NCBI GenBank assembly: GCA_903901915.1
Contig: CAIUSV010000012.1
Location: forward strand, 62,001 to 126,000
Length of the DNA: 64,000 nucleotides
DNA from: an uncultured Rhodospirillaceae bacterium
GTDB taxonomy: Bacteria > Pseudomonadota > Alphaproteobacteria > Rhodospirillales > Magnetospirillaceae
Direction: 5' to 3'
Positions 7,388 to 16,115 of this stretch are shown in pieces (position 1 is the first letter of the stretch; each line of letters begins with the position of its first letter). The translations under genes were made by a program, and so were the position numbers. Below the pieces are notes generated by a model. It ran no database searches. It saw nothing but the letters and a program-made list of their open reading frames with translations, and was not told the DNA's origin.

Positions 7388-8587
7388 ATGAGACAGGCTC
7401 TGATCATCGATGCCTTCGCGGCGACCCCGGACACCGCGGCGGTGCTGCGCCAGATCCAGCAGGATCGCCAGTTGGGCAAATCGCGGCTGACCCTGATGGA
7501 GGGCGGCGTGGCGGCGGCGGTGGCCCATTACGCCCACACCGGGACGCCCCAGGTGGTGATCGTCGAGGACGAGGGCCAGGATCAGAACAGCCTGCTGGAG
7601 CGGCTCGATCAACTGGCCGAGGTCTGCGAGTCCGGGACCAGGGTGATAGTGATCGGTTCCGTCAACGACATCGGCCTCTACCGCAGCCTGACCGGCCGGG
7701 GTATCAGCGAATATCTGCTGCGGCCGCTGACGTCGCGGCAGATGCTCGATTCGCTCAACGGACTGTTCGCCGATCCCCATGCCGCCCCCCGGGGCCGGAT
7801 CATCGCCTGCTGGGGTGCCCGTGGCGGCGTCGGCGCTTCGACCCTGGCGCAGAACCTGGCCTGGGGGCTGGGACAGCATCTGCGGGAAGCGGTGGTCTAC
7901 ATCGACCTGGACCTCGCCTTCGGCACTTCGGTGCTGGCGTTCAACATCGATGCCAAGCAGACGGTGGCGGATGCCCTGGCGCATCCCGAGCGCCTGGATG
8001 AGGTGCTGATGGAACGCTGCATGGTCGATTACGACGACCATCTCCAGGTGCTGGCGTCCCCCGGCGATTGCCGCGTACATGGCGGTGTCACCCTGGACGG
8101 CATCGACCGGATGATAGACTTGGCCGGTCGCATGGCCGGGCTGGTGGTGCTCGACATTCCCCATGTGTGGGCGGAATGGAGCGAACACCTGCTGGGCGTC
8201 GCCGACGAGGTCGTGGTGGTGGCGACGCCCGACTTCGCGGCGCTGCGCGATGCCAAGTCGATGCTGGAAACCATTGCGGTACGGCGTTCCGGCGCTCCGG
8301 CGCCCCGGCTGGTGCTGAACCGGATGGATGCCAAGCATCCCCTGCTGACCGCCAAGGATTTCGAGGAGGCGCTGAAGATCAAGCCGGCCCTGACCATCCC
8401 GGCCGATCCGGCGGTGTTCGGCCAGGCTGCCAGCAATGGCCAGATGCTGGGCGAGACGGCCCGGACCCACAAGGTGACTCAGCAGTTCCAGCAGTTGGCG
8501 GCCTTGCTGGCGGGCCGGACACCGCCCGCGCGCAAGAGCATGTCGACTCTGGGCAAGGGGCTGCTGCTCGACTGGCTGAAGAGGTAG
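7388..8587 (+). CDS. cpaE: Pilus assembly ATPase-like protein CpaE (TadZ)
   Basis: A 399-residue MinD/ParA-like protein that places the Tad machine at the right cell site in studied species. An atypical receiver-like domain spans about 1-125 (VIVEDEGQDQNSLLERLDQ). A P-loop domain starts with the deviant Walker A GARGGVGASTLAQNLAWGL near residue 140 and has the switch-like YIDLDLAFGTS. Usual deviant Walker boxes carry two lysines (KGGxGKS); here the first is arginine and the last is replaced by alanine, so ATP hydrolysis may be weak, as in many TadZ proteins. Ends six bases before cpaF. Confidence 0.93.
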   Translation: MRQALIIDAFAATPDTAAVLRQIQQDRQLGKSRLTLMEGGVAAAVAHYAHTGTPQVVIVEDEGQDQNSLLERLDQLAEVCESGTRVIVIGSVNDIGLYRSLTGRGISEYLLRPLTSRQMLDSLNGLFADPHAAPRGRIIACWGARGGVGASTLAQNLAWGLGQHLREAVVYIDLDLAFGTSVLAFNIDAKQTVADALAHPERLDEVLMERCMVDYDDHLQVLASPGDCRVHGGVTLDGIDRMIDLAGRMAGLVVLDIPHVWAEWSEHLLGVADEVVVVATPDFAALRDAKSMLETIAVRRSGAPAPRLVLNRMDAKHPLLTAKDFEEALKIKPALTIPADPAVFGQAASNGQMLGETARTHKVTQQFQQLAALLAGRTPPARKSMSTLGKGLLLDWLKR

Positions 8588-8593
8588 CGCGCC

Positions 8594-10012
8594 ATGTTCG
8601 GTCGCCGCGCCGCGCCGCCATCCCCCAAGGCCGAAGCGCCGCCGCGCGAGGCTCCGCGGCCGGATACGCCGGCCGTTGTCGCCGCCGCCCCTTCTCCTCA
8701 ATTGGTTCCGGTGATTCGGCCGACGGGACGGGCCGAACTGGATCAGCGGCTGTCCGATCTCAAGATCGCCATCTTCAACGACCTGATCGATTCGGTGAAT
8801 CCGGCCGAGTTGGGCATGCTGGACGCCGCCCAGGTGCGCGAGGAGATTTCGGACATCGTCTCCGAGATCATCAGCATGCGCAATCTGGTGTTGTCGGCCG
8901 CCGAGCAGCAGGTGGTGATCGCCGACATCTGTAACGACATCCTGGGGCTGGGGCCGCTGGAGCCGCTGATTGCCCGCGATGACATCGCCGACATCATGGT
9001 CAACGGCGCCGACAAGGTCTACATCGAGACCGCCGGCCGCATCGAGCTGACCGACATCAAGTTCCGCGACAATGCCCAGCTGATGAACATCTGTCAGCGC
9101 ATCGTCTCGGCGGTGGGCCGCCGCGTCGACGAATCCAGCCCGATCTGCGACGCCCGCCTGGCCGACGGTTCGCGCGTCAACGTCATCGTGCCGCCGTTGG
9201 CCATCGACGGGCCGACGCTCACCATCCGCAAGTTCAAGCGCGACAAGCTGACGCTGGACAGGCTGGTGGAGTACGGCTCGCTGACTTCGCCGGCGGCCAG
9301 GGTGTTGCAGATCGCCTCGGCGGTACGCTGCAACATCCTGGTTTCCGGCGGCACCGGCTCGGGCAAGACAACGCTGCTCAACTGCCTGACCCGCTATATC
9401 GACGAGAACGAACGCATCGTCACCTGCGAGGATGCCGCCGAGCTGCAATTGCAGCAGCCCCACGTCGTCCGCCTGGAGACGCGGCCGCCCAACCTGGAAG
9501 GCGTCGGTCAGGTCACCATGCGCGATCTGGTCAAGAACTGCCTGCGCATGCGGCCCGAGCGCATCATCGTCGGCGAGGTGCGCGGCCCCGAGGCGTTCGA
9601 CCTGTTGCAGGCCATGAATACCGGCCATGACGGCTCGATGGGCACCATCCACGCCAATACCCCGCGCGACGCCCTGTCCAGGGTGGAGAACATGGTGGCC
9701 ATGGGCGGCTACAACCTGCCGGCCAAGGCGGTGCGCGAGCAGATCGCCTCGGCCGTCAACGTCATCGTCCAGGCCTCGCGCCTCAGGGACGGCAGCCGCA
9801 AGATCACTCACATCACCGAGGTGATCGGCATGGAGGGCGAGATCATCACCCTTCAGGACCTGTTCGTGTTCGAGTTCGAGGGCGAGGACGCGCGTGGCCG
9901 GGTCATCGGCCGCCACCGTCCCACCGGCCTGCGCCCGGCCTTCTGGGATCGCGCCCGCTATTACGGCCTCGACCGCGATCTGGCCGAAGCCCTGAGCGAA
10001 AGCCATGCTTGA
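8594..10012 (+). CDS. cpaF: Tad secretion ATPase CpaF (TadA)
   Basis: A 472-residue VirB11-like hexameric ATPase that powers pilus extension. A disordered Pro/Ala-rich N-terminus (about 1-45) leads to an N-terminal domain and then the ATPase core. Walker A is [13 protein letters not shown] near residue 250, the Asp/His box includes [20 protein letters not shown], and [14 protein letters not shown] follows. All catalytic boxes are intact. The last eight bases overlap the start of tadB, so translation is coupled. Confidence 0.95.
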   Translation: MFGRRAAPPSPKAEAPPREAPRPDTPAVVAAAPSPQLVPVIRPTGRAELDQRLSDLKIAIFNDLIDSVNPAELGMLDAAQVREEISDIVSEIISMRNLVLSAAEQQVVIADICNDILGLGPLEPLIARDDIADIMVNGADKVYIETAGRIELTDIKFRDNAQLMNICQRIVSAVGRRVDESSPICDARLADGSRVNVIVPPLAIDGPTLTIRKFKRDKLTLDRLVEYGSLTSPAARVLQIASAVRCNILVSGGTGSGKTTLLNCLTRYIDENERIVTCEDAAELQLQQPHVVRLETRPPNLEGVGQVTMRDLVKNCLRMRPERIIVGEVRGPEAFDLLQAMNTGHDGSMGTIHANTPRDALSRVENMVAMGGYNLPAKAVREQIASAVNVIVQASRLRDGSRKITHITEVIGMEGEIITLQDLFVFEFEGEDARGRVIGRHRPTGLRPAFWDRARYYGLDRDLAEALSESHA

Positions 10013-11000
10013 CGCCCTGTCCCGGCTGCCGCCCGAGATCGCCGTCGTCGTGGCGGTGCTGCTGGCGGCGCTGGTGGCGCTGGGATGGTCGATGTACATG
10101 CTGATGCATGGCAGGCGGGCGCGGATCAAACGCCGACTCGCCGTCATCACCGGGGCCGGCGGGCAGGTGACGGCGGGGCGGGATCGCCGCCAGCCCAAGC
10201 GCAAGTCGGTGCAGGCCCGCCTCAGGGAGGTCGAGGGCACCCGCACCCGCCAGCGCGGCTATCGGCTGCGCGAGGAACTGATGCAGGCCGGGGTGCATGT
10301 CGAGGTCCGGCATTACCTCGCCATCTGCGGCGGACTGACGGTGGCGGCATTCGCGGTGGCGCGGCTGATGTCCCTGGGCGGGATCGGATCGCTGCTGGTG
10401 GCGGCCATCTTCGGCATCGGCTTGCCCAAGCTGGTGGTGGGAGTGCTGGCCCGGCGGCGCATTTCCCGCTTCATCGGTCAGTTCGCCGATTCCATCGATG
10501 TGGTGGTGCGCGGCATCCGATCCGGCCTGCCGCTGGGCGAATGCATCAATATCATCGGCCACGAGATGCCCGATCCCATCGGCAACGAGTTCCGCCTCGT
10601 CACCGAGGCGCAGAAGATCGGTCTCAGCCTCCAGGAGGCGCTGGCCCGCGCGGTCGAGCGGATGCCGCTGACCGAATTGCGCTATTTCTGCATCGTCATC
10701 GCCATCCAGCAGCAGACCGGCGGCAACCTCGCCGAGACCCTGGCCAAGCTGTCCGAGGTGCTGCGGGCGCGAAAGCGCATGCGCGACAAGGTTCAGGCCT
10801 TCGCCGCCGAGGCCCGCACCTCGGCCTATATCATCGGCTCGCTGCCGGTGGTGGTGATTCTGGCGCTGGTGGCGTTGGCGCCGGATTACGTCGGCATCCT
10901 GTTCGCCAGCGAGGTCGGCCATGCGGTGCTGTTCGCCGGCGCCATGACCGAGGTGGTGGGCCTTTTGGTCATGCGCAAGATGATCAATTTCGACATGTGA
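10005..11000 (+). CDS. tadB: Tad inner-membrane platform protein TadB
   Basis: A 331-residue type II secretion F-domain protein forming half of the Tad inner-membrane platform. A membrane anchor lies at residues 10-32, a basic cytoplasmic region follows, then a hydrophobic pair near 105-150. The GspF/T2SSF domain lies near 160-290, with FADSIDVVVRGIRSGLPLGE and ETLAKLSEVLRARKRMRDK. Membrane segments close the protein. It overlaps cpaF by eight bases and is followed 15 bases later by its partner tadC. Confidence 0.93.
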   Translation: MLDALSRLPPEIAVVVAVLLAALVALGWSMYMLMHGRRARIKRRLAVITGAGGQVTAGRDRRQPKRKSVQARLREVEGTRTRQRGYRLREELMQAGVHVEVRHYLAICGGLTVAAFAVARLMSLGGIGSLLVAAIFGIGLPKLVVGVLARRRISRFIGQFADSIDVVVRGIRSGLPLGECINIIGHEMPDPIGNEFRLVTEAQKIGLSLQEALARAVERMPLTELRYFCIVIAIQQQTGGNLAETLAKLSEVLRARKRMRDKVQAFAAEARTSAYIIGSLPVVVILALVALAPDYVGILFASEVGHAVLFAGAMTEVVGLLVMRKMINFDM

Positions 11001-11015
11001 AAGGCGAGGGCGACG

Positions 11016-11960
11016 GTGCTTGATACCCTGATCATGGCGGTGGCGGCGATGGCGGCGTTCGCGTCGGTGCTGGCGCTGTCGCTGACCCTGCTGGCGCGCG
11101 ACCGCCGGGCCAGCCGGCTGCGGGCGGTGACGGCGCGGCGCCAGGAGCTGTCGGCGTTGCAGCGCGCCGGCCTGCAGGGCGGGCGCCGCCGCCCCGAGCG
11201 CCGCCGCCGTGTCGCCCTGATGCAGGCGGTGGTCGAACGCCTCAAGCTTCAGGACATGCTGACCGCCCGCGACCTTCGGATCAAGCTGGCCCAGGCTGGC
11301 TGGCGCGGCCAGTCGGCGCCGCTGACCTACATCTTTTCCCGTGTCGCCCTGCCGGTGGTGCTGCTGGCCTTCGGTCTGGTCTACGCCTCGACCGTGTTCG
11401 CCGAACTGCCGCTGTCCAGCCGCGCCTTGATCACCCTGGGTGCCATGGTGGCGGGGGCGTACCTGCCCGCCATCTTGTTGTCCAACGCCATCCAGAAGCG
11501 TCAGTTCGCCCTGGGGCGGGCGTTTCCCGACGCGCTGGATCTGATGGTGATCTGCGTCGATGCCGGCCTGTCGGTCGAGGGGGCGTTGGCCCGCGTCATC
11601 GACGAGGTCGGCGAATCCGCTCCGGAATTGGCCGAGGAATTGGGGTTGACCGCCGCCGAGCTGGCGTTTCTCGGCGATCGCCGCCACGCCTGGCAGAACC
11701 TGAGCGATCGTACCGGCCTGCCCCAGGTCAAGTCACTGGTGACGACCTTGCTGCAATCGGACAAGTACGGCACCCCGGTCGGTCAGGCGCTTAAGGTGCT
11801 GGCCAATGAAAGCCGCGAGACCCGCATGGCCGAGGCCGAAAAGAAGGCGGCGTCCCTGCCGGCCAAGCTGACGGTGCCGATGATCGTCTTCTTCCTGCCG
11901 GTGCTGTTCATGGTCATCGCCGGCCCCGCCGCCATCCAGGTATCGGGAATGATGAAGTAG
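11016..11960 (+). CDS. tadC: Tad inner-membrane platform protein TadC
   Basis: A 314-residue F-domain protein, partner of TadB in the platform that CpaF drives. N-terminal anchor (LIMAVAAMAAFASVLALSL), paired central membrane segments, the T2SSF domain near 165-290 (FPDALDLMVICVDAGLSVE and SDKYGTPVGQALKVLANESR), and a C-terminal membrane segment. The start is GTG at 11016 with GGCGAGGG upstream. It is the last plus-strand gene of the main assembly operon. Only three bases separate its stop from the stop of the convergent tadD gene, and no terminator is seen there. Confidence 0.93.
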   Translation: MLDTLIMAVAAMAAFASVLALSLTLLARDRRASRLRAVTARRQELSALQRAGLQGGRRRPERRRRVALMQAVVERLKLQDMLTARDLRIKLAQAGWRGQSAPLTYIFSRVALPVVLLAFGLVYASTVFAELPLSSRALITLGAMVAGAYLPAILLSNAIQKRQFALGRAFPDALDLMVICVDAGLSVEGALARVIDEVGESAPELAEELGLTAAELAFLGDRRHAWQNLSDRTGLPQVKSLVTTLLQSDKYGTPVGQALKVLANESRETRMAEAEKKAASLPAKLTVPMIVFFLPVLFMVIAGPAAIQVSGMMK

Positions 11961-11963
11961 GCG

Positions 11964-12725
11964 TCACTGTCCCTTGGCCGAGGCGGCCAGGGCGCGCAGG
12001 ATCTCGGCGTTGGCCCTGGCCTGATCGGGCGGCAGGTCGTGGCGGGCCAGCTTTTCCGCCTGGGCGACGTCGCCCTTGAACGCCAGCAGCAGCGCCAGAT
12101 TCTGCCGGACCTGGCTGTTGGCGCTGGGCAGGTCGGCGGCGCGGGTCAGGGTTGCCACCGCTTCGTCGAGCCGTCCTGCCAGCGCCAGCGACAGCCCCAT
12201 GTTGTTGAGTACCGCCGGATTGTCGGGCGACAGTTCCAGTGCCCGGCCAAAGGCGGCCAGCGCCTCGGCGCCGCGTCCCTGGGTGTCGAGCGCCACCCCC
12301 AGCGTCGCGTAGGCATCCCAGGCCTTGGGGGCGACGGCGACGGCCTGTTCCAGGGCGCGAAGCGCCAGCGTCATGCGGTCGGCGGCAAGGTAATCCTTGC
12401 CCAGTTCGGTCAGCAGGTCGGGGTCGCCGGGGAAGTGGACCAGCTGCGCCTGCATGACGTCGGCGGCGGTCTGGGCCTGGCCGTCGTAGCGCAGGTTGCG
12501 CGCCAGTGCCACCCCGATGCCGCGATCGCCGGCACGGCGCTGGTAGAGGGTGGACAGGTGCTGTACCGCCCCCTTGTAGTCGTGATTGGTTTCGGCGGCG
12601 GCGGCGGCGGCGCGCAGCGGTGGTTCGACCGCATCGGCGATGCTGCGGGCCTCGGCGTCGGGATTGGCGGCACAGCCGGCGACGGCCGGGCCAAGGGCCA
12701 GCAGGACGGCAAGACGCTTCAACAT
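11964..12725 (-). CDS. tadD: TPR lipoprotein TadD
   Basis: A 253-residue lipoprotein with tetratricopeptide repeats, matching TadD, which helps secretin assembly. The signal peptide ends in a lipobox-like VAGC (Cys18). Four or more TPR units are visible from about residue 65 to 215, for example AYATLGVALDTQGRGAEALA and LNNMGLSLALAGRLDEAVA. The start at 12725 was picked because it gives a normal lipoprotein signal; an upstream in-frame ATG at 12767 would add a hydrophobic stretch before it. It lies on the opposite strand to cpaA-tadC, so it needs its own promoter, shared divergently with the gene at 12878. Confidence 0.88.
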   Translation of the reverse strand: MLKRLAVLLALGPAVAGCAANPDAEARSIADAVEPPLRAAAAAAETNHDYKGAVQHLSTLYQRRAGDRGIGVALARNLRYDGQAQTAADVMQAQLVHFPGDPDLLTELGKDYLAADRMTLALRALEQAVAVAPKAWDAYATLGVALDTQGRGAEALAAFGRALELSPDNPAVLNNMGLSLALAGRLDEAVATLTRAADLPSANSQVRQNLALLLAFKGDVAQAEKLARHDLPPDQARANAEILRALAASAKGQ

Positions 12726-12845
12726 CGGCAAGGCTCCGCACAGCAGAAAAATTATACGTAATTCCATGGAAATTCGCTCTATTACTTCGGACGGTATAGA
12801 CGAAGCAGGCGTTGCCGCCAGCTTCGTTTGAAGCTATCATTGTAG

Positions 12846-12861
12846 CGTCAAAACCTTGACG
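12846..12861. promoter_or_regulatory. Inverted repeat before the stand-alone secretin-N-domain gene
   Basis: CGTCAA-AACC-TTGACG, a perfect 6-bp inverted repeat with a four-base spacer. It ends 16 bases before the ATG at 12878 in the 152-base divergent region with tadD. It could be a protein-binding site or a small RNA hairpin over the ribosome-binding region. The sequence alone does not decide. Confidence 0.3.
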
Positions 12862-12877
12862 ATGGAATGGGCCTGAG

Positions 12878-13345
12878 ATGACGCGGCTGGGACTGGCGAC
12901 CACACTGTTCATGGCGGTTTCGACGGTGACACTGGCCGCCGAGACCATCGAGGTGCCGCTGGGCGGCGCCGGGGTGGTGCGGCTGGGGCAGGCCGCCCGT
13001 CAGGTGGTGGTGGGCAATCCCGCCATCGCCGATGTCACCATGCAGTCGCCCCAGACCCTGGCGGTGTTCGGCAAGTATCCCGGCGGCACCACGCTGCTGG
13101 TGCTTGACGGTGGTGGCCGGGTGGTGCTCGACGCCACGGTGGTGGTGGTATCGGCCGGGGCCGACGGCGACGGCGTCACCGTGCGCTACGGCACCGGCAA
13201 GACCTGGGTTCCCGGCGGGACCACCGCCGTGGCGGACTGCTCGGCGGTGCGATGCTCTCCCGCCATGACGCTGCCTTCGGAGACCATCTACAAAGCGGGC
13301 GGCGGCGCCCCACCCCCGGTTGCGGCGCCCGCCCCGGCCAAATAG
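12878..13345 (+). CDS. Secreted protein with a pilus-secretin N-terminal domain
   Basis: A 155-residue exported protein: signal peptide (LATTLFMAVSTVTLAAE), then about 80 residues resembling the N-terminal domain of Tad secretins. The stretch VVVGNPAIADVTMQSPQTLA mirrors VVVGNSDIADVMVRSPSQVY in CpaC of this locus. No secretin core follows. The end carries a cysteine pair (ADCSAVRCSP) and a Pro/Ala-rich tail. A domain of this kind could bind the secretin or the CpaD/TadD lipoproteins in the periplasm; that is inference. It is a single plus-strand gene between tadD and the convergent tadG-like gene. Confidence 0.82.
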   Translation: MTRLGLATTLFMAVSTVTLAAETIEVPLGGAGVVRLGQAARQVVVGNPAIADVTMQSPQTLAVFGKYPGGTTLLVLDGGGRVVLDATVVVVSAGADGDGVTVRYGTGKTWVPGGTTAVADCSAVRCSPAMTLPSETIYKAGGGAPPPVAAPAPAK

Positions 13346-13358
13346 ATCGTCGGACGGC

Positions 13359-14612
13359 CTATTCGACCAGGATGGGCTTGGCGGCCGTTCCCGACGGAAC
13401 GCCGCTGCCGTCGCAAGTGTTGCCGATGGACGAGTTGCCGATGAATTTGACCGAGTCGGCAATAAGGCGGGTGCAGCCGGAATTGGCGGACGCGTTGCCG
13501 CCGGCAAAATCCAGTTCCTCGGACGGCATGTAGATGGCACCGGTGATGTTGGTCACCGAATTGCCATTGAACTTGTTGACCTGATTGGGCGCATGGCGAT
13601 CGCCATAGAAGGCGACGCCGGCCCAGGCGCCCGAGGTCGGCGCCGAGAGGTTGATGGTGCCGCCGCCATTGATATCGACCTTGGCATAGCCGGTCGAGGA
13701 ATTCCCGGTCAGGATGATGGTCACCCCCGTGCCCGACACGGTGGCCTGGGAATTGATCTTCAGGGTATCGCCCTTGATCACGTAGACGCCGGGGTTGAAC
13801 TTCACGTTGCCCTTGAGATCGAGACCGCCGCAATAGGTTCCTTCGCTGAGGGTGAAGTCGGTGCCTTTGGGCTGTGTCCGGCAGGTTCCCGGTGCCGGTG
13901 CCGACAGGCTGGCGAAGGGATCGTCGGTCGGTGCCGCATTGGTCGATATGGAATCGGTTTCGAGTTCGCCCGAACCGGAGACGTCGTAGCCCCCCGAGGA
14001 TCGGATAAAGGCGGTGTTGACCGTGGCGTTGCCCGACACCGCCACCGCCTGGGGGCTGGTGGAATTGGCGGTGATGCCGCATTTTTTCAGGGTGATGGTG
14101 GTGCTGCCGGTGAAATAGGCGGTATCCGACGACACGTTGTTGAGGGCGAGGACGCAGGGGTCGCCGGAGGTGGGGACCTTGGCTACCGCGCGGGCGCTGA
14201 TGGTCGTCGATTTGAGGAACAGCGAGGAGAACAACAGCGTCTGCGGTCTCGACACCACGACCTCGACCGACCGCGGGTCGCCAATGTATTTTCCGGTCAC
14301 CGGCGGGGCGTGGACGGTGAGGGTGGTGTTGGCGGCGGTCTGGAGGCCGTTGCGTTTGGCGTCCAGGGTTGCCGCCGCCGAGATGGCGGCGCTGTTGCTT
14401 CCGGCGCCAAGTTCAAAGGCGCCGCCAAGGGCGGCGGCATCGGCCATGGTCTGCAATGACCGCTTGCTCGCATACCACAGTCCCATCTCGGTCCCGAGCG
14501 AGAGAAAGCCGAGCATGGCGGTCATCCCGACAGCCGCCAGGATCGCGACGCTGCCACGGTGATCGCAAAGTAACCGTCTAAGTATAGTGTCGTGTGGGCG
14601 GCGTAGTCTCAT
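13359..14612 (-). CDS. tadG: TadG-like pilus-associated protein with a long polar C-terminal domain
   Basis: A 417-residue protein. The N-terminal part (about 12-70) fits the TadE/TadG-like segment: HRGSVAILAAVGMTAMLGFL and a following amphipathic region with DAAALGGA. From about 140 onward it is rich in Gly, Thr, Ser and Asn with short repeating beta-strand patterns (LKKCGITANST, VDINGGGTINLSAPT, FNGNSVTNITGAIYMPSE). This suggests a beta-helix-like outer domain, with four or more cysteines. TadG proteins are minor pseudopilin-like parts of Tad pili. Third gene of a minus-strand set after two TadE-like genes, with a 77-base gap. Confidence 0.8.
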   Translation of the reverse strand: MRLRRPHDTILRRLLCDHRGSVAILAAVGMTAMLGFLSLGTEMGLWYASKRSLQTMADAAALGGAFELGAGSNSAAISAAATLDAKRNGLQTAANTTLTVHAPPVTGKYIGDPRSVEVVVSRPQTLLFSSLFLKSTTISARAVAKVPTSGDPCVLALNNVSSDTAYFTGSTTITLKKCGITANSTSPQAVAVSGNATVNTAFIRSSGGYDVSGSGELETDSISTNAAPTDDPFASLSAPAPGTCRTQPKGTDFTLSEGTYCGGLDLKGNVKFNPGVYVIKGDTLKINSQATVSGTGVTIILTGNSSTGYAKVDINGGGTINLSAPTSGAWAGVAFYGDRHAPNQVNKFNGNSVTNITGAIYMPSEELDFAGGNASANSGCTRLIADSVKFIGNSSIGNTCDGSGVPSGTAAKPILVE

Positions 14613-14689
14613 GGACGTATTCCTGCGTCAATCTGCGCAGTATATCGTAGTTTCCAGAGTTGAACTATGAACCGCCTCACCTTTGTCGC

Positions 14690-15064
14690 CTACCTCGGCA
14701 GGTTGCTTTGTGCCGTCAGGGTGATCGGCCCGAACGGCAGCAGGTTCGGCACCAGGAAGGTGAAGTTATAGCTGGCGGCAACGGTGATCTGGGTCGGCGA
14801 GGAGGTCACCGTTATCACCGGGTTGAGCCCCTGCAAGCCGAGGAGAGCGGCGCTGACCGCGCCGGAGATGGCGCCGGCGCCGAGGGTGGCGTCGGCCAGC
14901 GCGGTGCGCGACGCCGATTCGACGGCGTATTGCAGGGTCTGCTTGATCCACATGGCGCGACCAAACTCGATGATGCCGAACATGAACCCCAGCATCACCG
15001 GCAGCAGAATCGCGAATTCCACCGTGGTCGAAGCCCTGCGGCAGGTGGTGAGGCGCCGAATCAT
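14690..15064 (-). CDS. tadE: TadE-like minor pilin
   Basis: A 124-residue TadE-family pseudopilin: basic leader RRLTTCRRASTTVEFAILLP with the conserved VEFA(I/L)LLP segment, one hydrophobic helix, and a polar periplasmic domain. TadE proteins are processed by the prepilin peptidase and act as minor pilins. One base separates it from the upstream gene of the same family, so the two are co-translated. Confidence 0.85.
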   Translation of the reverse strand: MIRRLTTCRRASTTVEFAILLPVMLGFMFGIIEFGRAMWIKQTLQYAVESASRTALADATLGAGAISGAVSAALLGLQGLNPVITVTSSPTQITVAASYNFTFLVPNLLPFGPITLTAQSNLPR

Positions 15065-15065
15065 C

Positions 15066-15548
15066 TCAGTCCACCCGCAATGTCGCCGAGGCGCTCAATG
15101 TAACGGGGCTGGCGAAGCCGGGATAGCTGAGCAATAAGGCATAGGATTCGGTTACGGTGACGGTCACGTAGGTTCGCGAGGACCCGCCGCCGGCGCAGGT
15201 GCCGCCGCAGGCGACCGTGCTGCCGTCGGCGCAGCCGCAACTGGTCGCGACCGCGACGTTGACGGCGCCACCGTTCAGGCCGGAGGCTCCGGTCACCGCC
15301 TGGGTGATGGCGGCGGTATTGGCCGAGTTGCCATAGCCGGACTGGGCGCCCGCGCGGGCGGCGCTGACAAGCCGCATCTTCTCGTTGGTGGCGAGGCCCA
15401 TATCCGCCATTCCCAACAGCATCAGCACCAACAGGGGGGCGGTCAACGCGAACTCGACCGCGCTCATTCCGGCGTCGCATTGGCGCAGGCGCCCAAGGAT
15501 TGCCTTCGGCAATCCGGCGCGCAACCAGGAAACGGCATGATTCAACAT
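15066..15548 (-). CDS. TadE-like minor pilin (second paralogue)
   Basis: A 160-residue TadE-family protein with QCDAGMSAVEFALTAPLLVL near residues 25-45 and a single membrane helix. Its polar domain contains a cysteine-rich loop (TSCGCADGSTVACGGTC, five cysteines), unusual for TadE. The start is uncertain: ATG 15548 gives a moderate leader, GTG 15602 in frame would add 18 residues, and neither has a good ribosome site. First gene of the tadE-tadE-tadG set. Confidence 0.8.
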   Translation of the reverse strand: MLNHAVSWLRAGLPKAILGRLRQCDAGMSAVEFALTAPLLVLMLLGMADMGLATNEKMRLVSAARAGAQSGYGNSANTAAITQAVTGASGLNGGAVNVAVATSCGCADGSTVACGGTCAGGGSSRTYVTVTVTESYALLLSYPGFASPVTLSASATLRVD

Positions 15549-15668
15549 CGGTGTTCGTCCATGGCCCCGGCGCCCCGGGCGGTCGGCGCGGGAAAGCTTC
15601 ACATGGTCTTTAGGTTAAGGCCAAGGCATTGTTCTGTCTGTGGATCGGATCACCTTGACGTCCCAGGC

Positions 15669-15703
15669 AAAATAATAACGGGCCGGTCGCGATGGACCGG
15701 CCC
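15669..15703 (-). terminator. Rho-independent terminator of the 90-residue exported protein gene
   Basis: Read on the minus strand, a 9-bp perfect stem (GGGCCGGTC with GACCGGCCC, six-base loop) at 15680-15703 is followed by GTTATTATTTT. It begins 20 bases after the stop of the gene at 15724-15996. Confidence 0.85.
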
Positions 15704-15723
15704 GAATATTCGGATCGACGGGG

Positions 15724-15996
15724 TCAGTTGAAGGGCACGAAGACGTTGATTCCCGACGGAGGCGGCGGAACGTAGACGTACCGGGGCTCCGGCTGGACAT
15801 AGACCACCTGCGGCGGCGGGACGTAGCGGCGTTCGTAGGCCCAGCGTTCGCGTTCCCAGCGGCCGCGATCGTGATGCTCGCGCCATTCACCGCGCCAACG
15901 GTCGCCATCGGCCATCGCCGGGCTGGCGGTCAGCAGGGGGGCGGCAAGGCAGAAGGCGATCAAAGCGGCGGCGAGTTTAGCGGTCCTGGGGACCAT
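15724..15996 (-). CDS. Small exported protein with Arg/Trp/Tyr/Pro-rich tail
   Basis: A 90-residue protein. A signal peptide runs to about residue 30 (LIAFCLAAPLLTASPAMADG). A charged RWRGEWREHHDRGRWERERW segment follows, then a Pro/Val/Tyr stretch with repeated PPPQVVYVQPEP- and YVYVPPPP-type units. I do not recognise a named family; similar low-complexity exported proteins are common in alphaproteobacteria and often annotated hypothetical. It has its own terminator downstream and stands alone. Location should be periplasm or outer surface. Confidence 0.72.
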   Translation of the reverse strand: MVPRTAKLAAALIAFCLAAPLLTASPAMADGDRWRGEWREHHDRGRWERERWAYERRYVPPPQVVYVQPEPRYVYVPPPPSGINVFVPFN

Positions 15997-16115
15997 TTGA
16001 TCCTCCTATTGGAAAAACCTGACGGCTCCGCCTGTTCCGGCGGGCCATGTCGCGATATTGTCCAAGGATTGCGGCAAGATTACGGTCATTCGTTTCGCCG
16101 CCGGAGAGTTGCCCC

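Noticed and set aside
6671-10246. A 1191-codon open frame on the minus strand across cpaC-tadB
   Set aside because: It is antisense to cpaC, cpaD, cpaE and cpaF, all with clear domains. Its product is Arg/His/Gly/Gln-rich without any fold signature, a usual effect of high GC at third positions.
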